DNA of 10,451 bases from Kiritimatiellia bacterium (GTDB taxonomy: Bacteria; Verrucomicrobiota; Kiritimatiellia; RFP12; UBA3636): assembly GCA_016295275.1 (NCBI GenBank), contig JAEDLN010000064.1, positions 1 to 10,451 of the forward strand, in the 5' to 3' direction. The translations under genes were made by a program, and so were the position numbers. Positions 1 to 7,022 of the stretch are shown here, in pieces. The number at the start of each line of letters is the position of its first letter. Position 1 is the first letter of the stretch. Under the pieces are notes generated by a model. That model made no database searches, had not been told where the DNA came from, and was given only the letters and a program-made list of their open reading frames with translations.

Positions 1-301
1 CGGGCAAGGTACGTTCGACGGCGCCGCGTGCGATTTCGACGAGCGTGGTATTGGCCGTCCGGACGACAAAGGTTTTTTCGCGAACTTCTTCAACGACACC
101 AACCATGCCACCGCAGAAGAGGATGACTTGACCGGCGCGGAGGGCGGCAATCTGGGCTTTGCGCTCCTTTTCGCGGCGTTGCTGCGGGCGAATCGCGATA
201 AAGTAGAAAATCGCGAAGAGGAGAATCATGAAAACCATCGGATTGGCTAGAAGTCCGGCGGACGGGGCTCCGGCGGCGGCTTGTGCAAGAAGGCTGTTCA
301 T
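1..301 (-). CDS. yajC: Preprotein translocase subunit YajC (3' end cut by window edge)
   Basis: About 100 residues are visible from an ATG at 301-299. YajC is a small single-span inner-membrane protein that associates with SecD-SecF and the SecYEG translocon. The layout fits the family: a short Ala/Gly-rich N-terminus, one hydrophobic segment at about residues 20-37 (PMVFMILLFAIFYFIAI), then the characteristic RPQQRREKE basic patch (38-46), and a small soluble domain with LRAGQVILFCGGMVGVV and a TLVEIARGAVERTLP-like end. YajC proteins are usually about 85-120 residues, so only a short tail is missing. It lies 129 bases downstream of tgt in the same direction, the classic tgt-yajC-secD-secF order, so secD is expected just off the left edge. 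No Shine-Dalgarno sequence is visible upstream of the ATG. Confidence 0.93.
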   Translation of the reverse strand, partial: MNSLLAQAAAGAPSAGLLANPMVFMILLFAIFYFIAIRPQQRREKERKAQIAALRAGQVILFCGGMVGVVEEVREKTFVVRTANTTLVEIARGAVERTLP

Positions 302-391
302 AGGGAAAAATACGGGAGAAACAAGTGAAAATGCCGAATAGGGACAAATTTGTTGTAGGAAAGGATAGCAGAAAAAAGGATTCTTTTCTAG

Positions 392-428
392 AAAAAAGGA
401 GGAATTCCGGAACGGTTTTCGATTCCGG
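392..428 (-). terminator. Possible weak terminator or attenuator between tgt and yajC
   Basis: Reading leftward just after the tgt stop codon, CCGGAA (428-423) pairs with TTCCGG (412-407) around a 10-nt loop. After a short gap a run of six T follows (397-392). The U-run is not directly next to the stem, so this is not a textbook intrinsic terminator. A partial terminator or attenuator setting the yajC to tgt ratio is possible. The adjacent DNA also holds a 12-bp palindrome TTTTCTAGAAAA (384-395) and two copies of GAAAAAAGGA (371-380, 391-400). Confidence 0.25.
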
Positions 429-430
429 CG

Positions 431-1618
431 TCATTCCGTCCGGTTGTCGGGCGGCGGCGGAGGTGTTCCGGCGCAGATTTCCTGATCGGACGGAGGGAGA
501 TGCCCGCGCAAATCGAGCCATGCCTGGCGACGGAATTCATCGAAGGAGCCGTTTTCGAGGCTTGTCCGCATTTCTTCCATGAATCGCATGAAGCGATGGA
601 TATTATGGATGGTGAGGAGTCGGACGCCGAGGATTTCGCCGGCATGGAGGAGGTGTCTCACATAGGCCCGGGTAAAATGCCGGCAGCAGTAGCAGGAGCA
701 TCCCTCTTCCACGGGGCGAAGGTCGTCGGCGTAGCGGCCGGCTTTGACGGGGATGGAGCCGTGGCGGGTAAAGGCGGAGCCGTTGCGGGCGTGGCGTGTC
801 GGCATGACGCAGTCGAACATATCGATTCCGCGTGCCACGCCTTCGACGATTTGAATACGATCGCCGACGCCCATCAGGTAACGGGGACGGTCGGCGGGGA
901 TATGGGGGATCGAGAAATCGATGCCACGCATCATTTCGGCTTCCGATTCACCGACGCTGACGCCGCCGATGGCATAGCCGTCGAAGCCGATTTTTGCAAG
1001 ACCCTTCGCGCAGCGTTCGCGCAAATCGGGATAGACGCCGCCCTGCACGATACCGAAAAGCAGCTGACCGGGGGCGAGGGGCTGTTGCCGGCAGCTTTCT
1101 GCCCAACGGAGGGTTTTATCGATGGATTTCGAGGCGTACTCGTGCGTTGCGGGATAGGGAATGCATTCATCGAAGCACATTACGATATCCGAGCCGAGGA
1201 TGCGTTGCGTCCGGAGCGATTCTGCGGGACCCAGGAAGAACTTTTTCCCATCGATATGGGATTGGAAAGCGACGCCGTCCGGTTTGATCTTGCGAAGTTT
1301 TCCGAGAGAGAAGACCTGAAAGCCGCCGGAATCGGTCAAGATAGGTCCGTCCCATCCCATAAACGCATGCAAACCGCCGCAGTGTTCCATGATCTCGTTG
1401 CCGGGGCGCAGGAGCAGGTGGTAGGTATTTCCGAGAATGACAGAAACCTTCAGCTCCTTCAGATCGCGCGGTTCGAGCGTTTTGACGGTTCCCTGTGTTC
1501 CGACGGGCATGAAAACGGGCGTTTGAATCGTGCCGTGGGCGGTCTGCAAGGCGCCCCGCCGGGCATGGAAGCCTGGCAGGACGGATTGTTCGCGTGCGAT
1601 GGAGAAGATTTCGGACAT
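431..1618 (-). CDS. tgt: tRNA-guanine(34) transglycosylase (queuine tRNA-ribosyltransferase)
   Basis: The 395-residue product is a full-length bacterial TGT. The enzyme exchanges guanine 34 of tRNA-Asp/Asn/His/Tyr for preQ1 in queuosine synthesis. Family landmarks are in order: GTQGTVKTL near residue 40, LTDSGGFQVFSL with the general acid/base Asp at 96, FGIVQGGVYPDLR (188-200), GGVSVGE (218-224), and MFDCVMPTRHARNG with the nucleophile Asp at 269. The zinc site is Cys307, Cys309, Cys312 (CSCYCC) and His338 (TIHN). The last ~15 residues, with a run of five prolines, extend beyond the core fold. The ATG at 1618 gives the expected N-terminus, although no Shine-Dalgarno sequence precedes it. It starts 29 bases after the rlmB stop and is followed by yajC, so it probably sits in an rlmB-tgt-yajC operon. 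No frameshift or lost catalytic residue is seen. Confidence 0.97.
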   Translation of the reverse strand: MSEIFSIAREQSVLPGFHARRGALQTAHGTIQTPVFMPVGTQGTVKTLEPRDLKELKVSVILGNTYHLLLRPGNEIMEHCGGLHAFMGWDGPILTDSGGFQVFSLGKLRKIKPDGVAFQSHIDGKKFFLGPAESLRTQRILGSDIVMCFDECIPYPATHEYASKSIDKTLRWAESCRQQPLAPGQLLFGIVQGGVYPDLRERCAKGLAKIGFDGYAIGGVSVGESEAEMMRGIDFSIPHIPADRPRYLMGVGDRIQIVEGVARGIDMFDCVMPTRHARNGSAFTRHGSIPVKAGRYADDLRPVEEGCSCYCCRHFTRAYVRHLLHAGEILGVRLLTIHNIHRFMRFMEEMRTSLENGSFDEFRRQAWLDLRGHLPPSDQEICAGTPPPPPDNRTE

Positions 1619-1647
1619 AGGAAGGGCAACCGGAGCGTATTGCGGGG

Positions 1648-3240
1648 TTATTCGAGCTCGGAGCCGGGCGGCGTTTCCGTTTCGCCGGCGTTGTTTCCGG
1701 CGGTTTCGTCGAAACCGGCTTCGCCTTCAACGCCGTCGTCTTCGGTGACCGGGGCGTCTTGGGGTGTGGGGGCACCGGCGTCCGAGGCGTTTTCGGTTTC
1801 TTCTGACTCCTCCGAGTTGACGAACGGCTCGCAAGCGGGGAGTCCGTTTCCTTCCACGCCCTGTTGGCGCAGAATTTCGTAGAGGGCCAAGGCCGCGGCA
1901 ACGCCTGCATTCAAGGAGTTGATTTTTCCGCACATGGGGAGGCGGACGAGAAAATCGCAGGCCTTGCGGACGGGGGAGCAGATGCCATGGCCTTCGGAAC
2001 CGACGACGAGGCAAACCTTTCCGGTATAATCGACCTTCGTGTAGGAGCGAGAATCTTCGCGCGCCTCCAGTCCGGCGATCCAAGCACCGGCACCCTTGAA
2101 TCGTTCCAAGGCGACGACGAGGTTGGAGATACGGGCGATTTTGACGTGTTCGGAGGCGCCGGCGGAGGCGCGGACGACAGCGGGCGTCACGCCCACGGCC
2201 CGATCGGTCGGAAGCACGACACCGAGGACGCCGGCGCATTCGCAAGTCCGGAGAATGGAACCGAGGTTTTGCGGATCGACGATATGGTCGAGTGCCACCA
2301 CCACACCGTTTCCGTTGCAAGCGGCGAGACTCGCGACGATTTCATCGAGTTCGGCGTATGGGTAGTCGGCGCAGAAGAGAACGATTCCCTGATGGTTGGC
2401 GCCGTTGGTCCACGCCTCGAGATCTTCGCGGCGGTAGAATTCGATGCGAACGGATTTTTCTTCGCAGAGGGCACGGATATCGGCCACCTCGGGAGAATCC
2501 TTGACGCCATCGGCGAGAACCAGCAGGTTGACGGGGCGTTTGCCCGCGCGAAGAACCTCGCGCACGGGCTGGCGTCCGAAGATCAAATCGCCCTCGGCGG
2601 GAATGGCAGCCGTCCGTTTGGAGCGGCGTGCGGGCGTATCGGGACGATCAGCGCGTTCGCGCCAGGGTTTGCGTTCCAACGCCCATGGCTTTCGCTCGTC
2701 CGCATCGTCCTTTTGAAAATCGCGGCGATTCCGGAAGTCGTCGCGGCGGAAGGAGCCGCGGAATCCGGAGGAGGCGGCAGAGCGGAAAGGTTTCCGGGTG
2801 GCGCGCTCGTCCTTGCGGCGGTCAAAGGCAGGACGATCCCAAGAGCGGTCACCGGCGTTCTCCCGATCGGAGCGATCGTCGAACGAACCGGCATCGAGGA
2901 AGGCGGCGGATTCGTCGCCGGCGTTTTCCCAAGGCTTGCGGAAGGATGTCGCATGGGAAGAATCGCCGAAGGAGCGGCGATCGTCGAAGCCTTTTCGGGA
3001 AGACTTGCGGAAGGAGGGGCGGAAATCGCCGTTCTTGCGACCGTCGAAGCGGCTGTTGTTTCGTTTCCACGGCTTTCGGCCGGCTTCGGAGGCTTCTCCA
3101 TCGCCGGATTGCTGCCATGGTTTGCGGAAGCCGTCCCGGTTGTTTCCGGAATGGTTTTCCCATGGTTTGCGGAATCCGAAGGAACCGCTGCTGTCGTCAT
3201 CGTCTCCAAATGGAGCGAACAAAGGGGAAGGCATTTTCAT
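1648..3240 (-). CDS. rlmB: SpoU/TrmH-family 23S rRNA 2'-O-methyltransferase, RlmB-like, with long RKPW-repeat N-terminal tail
   Basis: The catalytic part spans about residues 218-461. First comes a SpoU substrate-binding domain: LIFGRQPVREVLRAGKRPV through the NHQGIVLF segment near 282-289. Then comes the knotted SpoU methyltransferase domain with motif 1 (DPQNLGSILRT, 322-332), motif 2 (LVVGSEGHGI, 411-420) and motif 3 (LPMCGKINSLNAGVAAALALYE, from 434). This matches RlmB, which methylates G2251 in 23S rRNA; TrmH-like tRNA methylation is the alternative. E. coli RlmB has about 243 residues, but this protein has 530. The extra ~215 N-terminal residues are Arg/Lys/Asp/Ser/Phe-rich and carry RKPW at 24, 39, 55, 101, 183 and 190, plus RKPF at 149. 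The last ~55 residues are acidic. An ATG two codons downstream is an alternative start. A possible -10 (TACAAT, 3304-3299) lies upstream without a convincing -35. tgt follows after 29 bases. Confidence 0.9.
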   Translation of the reverse strand: MKMPSPLFAPFGDDDDSSGSFGFRKPWENHSGNNRDGFRKPWQQSGDGEASEAGRKPWKRNNSRFDGRKNGDFRPSFRKSSRKGFDDRRSFGDSSHATSFRKPWENAGDESAAFLDAGSFDDRSDRENAGDRSWDRPAFDRRKDERATRKPFRSAASSGFRGSFRRDDFRNRRDFQKDDADERKPWALERKPWRERADRPDTPARRSKRTAAIPAEGDLIFGRQPVREVLRAGKRPVNLLVLADGVKDSPEVADIRALCEEKSVRIEFYRREDLEAWTNGANHQGIVLFCADYPYAELDEIVASLAACNGNGVVVALDHIVDPQNLGSILRTCECAGVLGVVLPTDRAVGVTPAVVRASAGASEHVKIARISNLVVALERFKGAGAWIAGLEAREDSRSYTKVDYTGKVCLVVGSEGHGICSPVRKACDFLVRLPMCGKINSLNAGVAAALALYEILRQQGVEGNGLPACEPFVNSEESEETENASDAGAPTPQDAPVTEDDGVEGEAGFDETAGNNAGETETPPGSELE

Positions 3241-3464
3241 AGAGAAAAAAGGAACGGCAGGACATCTGCCAAGCTACCGGACTGAAAAGCGGAAGCGGAT
3301 TGTAGAAAAGCAATGGGAACGGAAGCGCCGAATCTGCGGCTGAAAACGGAAGCCATGCCACAATGCGGGAATGCATTCCGGCGCGTATCCGAGGAGAAAG
3401 CCCCGAGCCGCGGACAGAAAACCTTTGGCATGGGGCCGCGCGGAGAAGCGGCAGATGGAGACGA

Positions 3465-3896
3465 TTAGATTTCGCGGCGCGTATTGGGGCGCGATTCGTT
3501 CACGCGCATCCGGCGGCCCTTGTATTCGAAATTGTTCAGTTTGTCGATGGCGATCATGGCTTCTTCGCGGTGAGACATTGTCACGAAGCCATATCCCTTG
3601 GAGCGGCCGGAGCGGCGATCGGAAACGACATGTGCGGAATCCACGACACCGAATTTGGCGAATTCGGCGTACAGCTGTTCGTCCGTCATTTCATAGACGA
3701 GGTTCCCGACATAGAGTTCGACCTTTCCTTTTTCGAGGGTCGGGAGATTTCTCTGGCGGAAGTTTTCTTTGGCTTTTGGGGAGGTGCGGTTTTTCCTGGT
3801 ATACTCGAGAACGACAAAAACGACGAGGAACAGAAGAATGAGAGCGACGACGAGAATACCGATCTGCTGATAACGGGCGAGAAACAGAGAATTCAT
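3465..3896 (-). CDS. Membrane-anchored RRM RNA-binding protein
   Basis: The 143-residue product (from the ATG at 3896) has two parts. Residues about 12-32 (GILVVALILLFLVVFVVLEY) form one strong transmembrane helix, followed by a very basic stretch (RKNRTSPKAK). By the positive-inside rule this places the C-terminus in the cytoplasm. Residues about 59-135 form a canonical RRM domain with RNP2 LYVGNL (61-66), RNP1 KGYGFVTM (100-107) and the usual DRRSGRSKGYGFV loop. Soluble RRM proteins of about 80-120 residues are known in cyanobacteria and PVC bacteria; the membrane span is unusual. A GTG at 3929 could add 11 residues, but ATG is preferred. No Shine-Dalgarno sequence is seen for either start. 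It lies between rpoD and rlmB, all leftward, with 290- and 224-base gaps, so it may have its own promoter. The specific function is unknown; RNA binding at the inner membrane is inferred. Confidence 0.88.
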   Translation of the reverse strand: MNSLFLARYQQIGILVVALILLFLVVFVVLEYTRKNRTSPKAKENFRQRNLPTLEKGKVELYVGNLVYEMTDEQLYAEFAKFGVVDSAHVVSDRRSGRSKGYGFVTMSHREEAMIAIDKLNNFEYKGRRMRVNESRPNTRREI

Positions 3897-4061
3897 TTGA
3901 ATAGAATTAGAGATAGGAATAGAAAACACCGGCTTTTCGGAAAAGGTGCTAAAAAAAGAAGATCAACAATCCGAAGCGGGATAGGAGAGGAAACAAGCCT
4001 CCCGGAGGGGAGACATAGATATGCAAGAGGATACCGATGTGGAGGCATCTTTGCAAGAACG

Positions 4062-4078
4062 AACGGCGGAGAGCCGTT
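4062..4078. other. Small hairpin in the rpoD-RRM gap
   Basis: AACGGC (4062-4067) pairs with GCCGTT (4073-4078) around a GGAGA loop. It lies between the two larger stem-loops downstream of rpoD and has no T-run. Confidence 0.4.
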
Positions 4079-4084
4079 TGAAGA

Positions 4085-4106
4085 CCGGAATGGCGACGCA
4101 TTCCGG
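4085..4106. other. Perfect 8-bp hairpin downstream of rpoD
   Basis: CCGGAATG (4085-4092) and CATTCCGG (4099-4106) form a perfect 8-bp stem with a GCGACG loop. Reading leftward, TCTTC follows rather than a U-run, so it is at best a weak terminator. The same GGAATG/CATTCC arms occur as a 12-bp palindrome at 3368-3379. Confidence 0.5.
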
Positions 4107-4141
4107 AGAATCTTTTCGGACGGGGCCAAAAAGAGTTTTTT

Positions 4142-4178
4142 GCACGACTCCTCTTCCGCACCGGAAAAAGAATCGTGC
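4142..4178 (-). terminator. 16-bp stem-loop just after the rpoD stop codon
   Basis: In the leftward transcript, 4178-4163 (GCACGATTCTTTTTCC) pairs along its full length with 4157-4142 (GGAAGAGGAGTCGTGC) around a GGTGC loop. The stem has 16 contiguous pairs, three of them G-U. Those wobbles pair only in RNA read from the minus strand, the rpoD sense strand. The structure begins 8 bases after the stop codon. It is followed by AAAAAACTCTTTTT, not directly by a U-run, so it may be an mRNA 3'-end stabiliser or processing site rather than an intrinsic terminator. Confidence 0.45.
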
Positions 4179-4186
4179 GAAGAAGA

Positions 4187-6886
4187 TTATCTCTGGGTGG
4201 GCTGGTCGTCCTTGTTCGAATCGAGGAAGCCCTCGAAGAAACGGATTCGGGTCGGATGGCGAAGTTTGCGCAAGCCTTTGGCCTCGATTTGGCGAATCCG
4301 TTCACGCGTGACATTGAATTCCTTGCCGACCTCTTCGAGGGTTCGCGGCATACCATCTTTGATTCCAAAGCGGTATTCGATGACTTCGCGTTCGCGAGGC
4401 GTCAGCGACTCGAGCACCTTGTCGATGGTTTCGCGGAGCATGGTAAATTCCGCGTTGTCGGCAGGATTTTCGGCGGACTCGTCGGGCAGGAAATCGCCGT
4501 AATGGGCGTCATCGCCATCACCGACGGGGGCCTGAAGCGAGATAGGGGTTTGCGACATCTTGTAGATGGAGCGCACCTTGTCGGACGTCATCTGGGCTTC
4601 CTCAGCGGTTTCCTCGATCGTCGGTTCGCGGCCGAGTTTTTGGACGAGTTGCTTTTGGATACGCTGGAGGCGGTTGATCGTCTCGATCATGTGGACCGGG
4701 ATACGGATGGTACGCGCCTGATCGGCGATTGCGCGCGTGGCGGCCTGTCGAATCCACCAGGTTGCGTACGTCGAGAATTTGAATCCTCGTTTGTACTCGA
4801 ATTTTTCCACAGCCTTCATGAGTCCGGTATTTCCCTCTTGGATCAGATCGAGGAAAGAGAGACCGCGATTCATGTATTTTTTGACGATGGAAATAACGAG
4901 ACGGAGGTTTGACTCGACCATTTTCGAGCGCGCGAGTTCGCCCTCCCGGAGGCTGGTTTTCAGGGCGCCGAATTTTTCGCGCAGGAGGAAGGTGTAGGCC
5001 TCATCGACGGTTTGGGGCGCAGGCGTTTCCGGAATGGGGGCCGGGTTTTCGGCGGTGTTTGCGGTCTCATTGGCGGATGCGGCCGAGGCGGGTTCCGCCG
5101 ACTTTGCCGCAGCCTTCTTCGGTGCCGTTCCGATTCGGTTGTTGACGGGGCGGCAGGCTTCACGGAGATGGTTCAGATGGTCTTCCTGGAAATCTCCGGG
5201 GATAAAGCAGTCGTGGTAGATCCGTTGAATGATGACATTTTCGGCCTCGAGCTTTTCCTTTTCCTTCTGCGCCATCTTATGGCCTTTTGCCTTTTCGAGG
5301 ATACGCTTTCGGTTTCCGAGGTGGTGACGCCACTGGGCGTAGTATTGGTCGCGCTCTTCGGCGGGAATACGGGGCAGAACGCCATCGTTGCTGGTAAAAT
5401 CGGAAGCGACGGCCGCGAGCGCCTCGATTTCCTTCTGTTTAAAGGACAGATTGACGCAGATGTTTTCGAATTCACGCGAAAACTTCTCGTACTTGTTGCA
5501 GTAGACGGCGATTTTTTTGGAGATTTCCTCCTGTTCGCGGGTATGGGCGCCGTTGGCGGCGACAATCAGGTTCAGCAATTTGTCGGAGAGTTTCGAGTCG
5601 ATGAACTGCTGATTGATTTTGGCCATTTCGGCGGAGACCTTTTCCAGGCGCGCCTTATGGGCCGGAAGCTGTTTCATGTAGTCATCGCGGGTATCGATAT
5701 ACTTATCGCTCACGATACGGTCGAATCGTTCGGCCTGTGTTTCGATGAGCATAATGACCTCGCTGTAGAGCTTCGGTGCGAATGCGAAGTGGTTGAATCC
5801 TTTCCGGACATTTTCCTCGGATTTTTCGATTCGCATGCAGATATCGATCTCCTGATCGCGGTTCAAGAGCGGGACCTGCCCCATCTGGTGCAGGTACATG
5901 CGGATGGGGTCGTCGTAGGATTCGCCCTTCTGAAGTTGTGCCGTCTTGTCGTTGCCGGCGGCTTCGCCTTCGGCCTCCTTTTCATCGGAGTCGTTGCGGA
6001 TTTCGACACCGCTGGCTTGGATGCTGGTAAGGATGTTGTCGATCAGCTCCGGCTCGGTGATTTCGGGGGAAACGACCTCATTGATATCTTCGTGCGTTAA
6101 GTAACCGCGGCCTTCCGCACGTTTGAAGAGGTCGCGCAGCATGGCGGTGAATTCCGTATGCCGGCGATGGTCGGAGGCGAGGAAGTTATCGGGGGAATCG
6201 CTGTCGAATCCGAATTGGTCGTCGCCGGAAGAGCTGTCGTCGCCCATGTAGGCGGAGTCTACATAGTCGTTGGCGCCATAGGCGGGGCGATCGACTATTT
6301 CCTCTTCGGAGTCGTCGATTCCGCCGGTTGCTTCGAGATCGTCCGGATTGACGGAGGCGGAGAGGGCCGAATCGGCTTTGATCAGCTTTTCCAGTTCATC
6401 GGGAGAAAGGCTTTCCGGCGCGTCGTTGCTTTCGCCGGACATGAGATCGTCTTCGGTCGGTCCTCTTTCCACGGAGCTGTCGTCATGATCCGGGAAATCC
6501 CAATGGGAGTCGCCATCGGGATCTTCGTTGTCCGAGCGCTTTCCGTCGTAGTCTGCAAAGTCGGTATCGAAGCCGAATTCGTCGTCCAGGTTGTCGTCAT
6601 CGGGCACGGAGACGCTTTTCTTTTTGGGCGGCTTCGCATTTTCCGCAGGATTTTTCCGGTTTGATTTTGCGTTTTTTCCCGCTGTCTTTGCGGTCTTTTT
6701 CTCTGTCTTTTTCGTTGGTTGGACCTGGGCGGCTTCGTTTACGGGTTCGGTTGGCGCGCCGTCTTTTCCGTTATTTTTCTTAGGGGCGGCCGTTTCGGCG
6801 GAAATGGGCTTTTCGCTTTTGGCGGAAGATTCCGTTTTCGGGGAGGCTTTTTTCGCAGGAGTTGCAGACGTATTTTTTTTAGCCAT
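4187..6886 (-). CDS. rpoD: Primary sigma factor RpoD (sigma-70) with ~240-residue charged N-terminal extension
   Basis: The 899-residue protein contains all group 1 sigma-70 regions. Region 1.1 is at about 242-300 (FTAMLRDLFKRAEGRGYLTHEDINEVV). Region 1.2 is at about 325-360 (DDPIRMYLHQMGQVPLLNRDQE), followed by a large non-conserved region to about 640. Region 2 is at 655-733, with SNLRLVISIVKKYMNRGLSFLDLIQEGN and YKRGFKFSTYATWWIRQAATRAIADQ. Region 3 follows, then region 4 at about 820-885 with the helix-turn-helix LEEVGKEFNVTRERIRQIEAK and KLRHP. E. coli RpoD has 613 residues. The surplus is a Lys/Ala/Pro-rich basic segment (1-92), an Asp/Glu/Ser-rich acidic segment (95-240) and an Ala/Pro/Glu insert (about 586-627). 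It is the housekeeping sigma factor directing RNA polymerase to -35/-10 promoters. The ATG at 6886 has no Shine-Dalgarno sequence. No frameshift is seen. Confidence 0.97.
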   Translation of the reverse strand: MAKKNTSATPAKKASPKTESSAKSEKPISAETAAPKKNNGKDGAPTEPVNEAAQVQPTKKTEKKTAKTAGKNAKSNRKNPAENAKPPKKKSVSVPDDDNLDDEFGFDTDFADYDGKRSDNEDPDGDSHWDFPDHDDSSVERGPTEDDLMSGESNDAPESLSPDELEKLIKADSALSASVNPDDLEATGGIDDSEEEIVDRPAYGANDYVDSAYMGDDSSSGDDQFGFDSDSPDNFLASDHRRHTEFTAMLRDLFKRAEGRGYLTHEDINEVVSPEITEPELIDNILTSIQASGVEIRNDSDEKEAEGEAAGNDKTAQLQKGESYDDPIRMYLHQMGQVPLLNRDQEIDICMRIEKSEENVRKGFNHFAFAPKLYSEVIMLIETQAERFDRIVSDKYIDTRDDYMKQLPAHKARLEKVSAEMAKINQQFIDSKLSDKLLNLIVAANGAHTREQEEISKKIAVYCNKYEKFSREFENICVNLSFKQKEIEALAAVASDFTSNDGVLPRIPAEERDQYYAQWRHHLGNRKRILEKAKGHKMAQKEKEKLEAENVIIQRIYHDCFIPGDFQEDHLNHLREACRPVNNRIGTAPKKAAAKSAEPASAASANETANTAENPAPIPETPAPQTVDEAYTFLLREKFGALKTSLREGELARSKMVESNLRLVISIVKKYMNRGLSFLDLIQEGNTGLMKAVEKFEYKRGFKFSTYATWWIRQAATRAIADQARTIRIPVHMIETINRLQRIQKQLVQKLGREPTIEETAEEAQMTSDKVRSIYKMSQTPISLQAPVGDGDDAHYGDFLPDESAENPADNAEFTMLRETIDKVLESLTPREREVIEYRFGIKDGMPRTLEEVGKEFNVTRERIRQIEAKGLRKLRHPTRIRFFEGFLDSNKDDQPTQR

Positions 6887-7022
6887 ATCGATGCGTGAAG
6901 GAGGACGTTTTCAGAAGGGGGTGACCATTGGATACCCCAACTCCGAAAGCAGTGACTTTTGAAAGGGGATAAGGTGGAATCCGGCCGAAACGGGAGGAGG
7001 ATCCGGAGGAGAGGGAATGGGT

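Larger units (their letters stand above)
3897..4186. other. Non-coding gap between rpoD and the RRM gene, rich in stem-loops
   Basis: No convincing gene is present in this 290-base gap. In the leftward direction it holds a 16-bp stem-loop next to the rpoD stop (4142-4178), an 8-bp hairpin (4085-4106), a 6-bp hairpin (4062-4078), a T7 run (3957-3951), and a weak CACC..TTTT/AAAA..GGTG hairpin followed by TTTTC (3948-3927). It probably contains the rpoD 3' UTR and the start of RRM transcription. No clear -35/-10 pair was found. A 3'-UTR-derived small RNA is possible but not shown. Confidence 0.5.

Noticed and set aside
500..1882. Long plus-strand open frame (460 codons) opposite tgt and the rlmB end
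   Set aside because: It mirrors tgt and the rlmB 3' end, which have complete family motifs on the minus strand; its product has no recognisable domain.
1864..3285. Plus-strand open frame of 473 codons opposite rlmB
   Set aside because: Antisense shadow of a G+C-rich gene; no domain is visible and the minus-strand frame has all SpoU motifs.
3930..4186. tRNA or known riboswitch in the rpoD-RRM gap
   Set aside because: The stems present do not form a cloverleaf or any riboswitch fold that I recognise.
5012..6100. Plus-strand open frame opposite rpoD
   Set aside because: Hydrophobic low-information product that arises from the rpoD codon pattern; rpoD motifs continue without a break.
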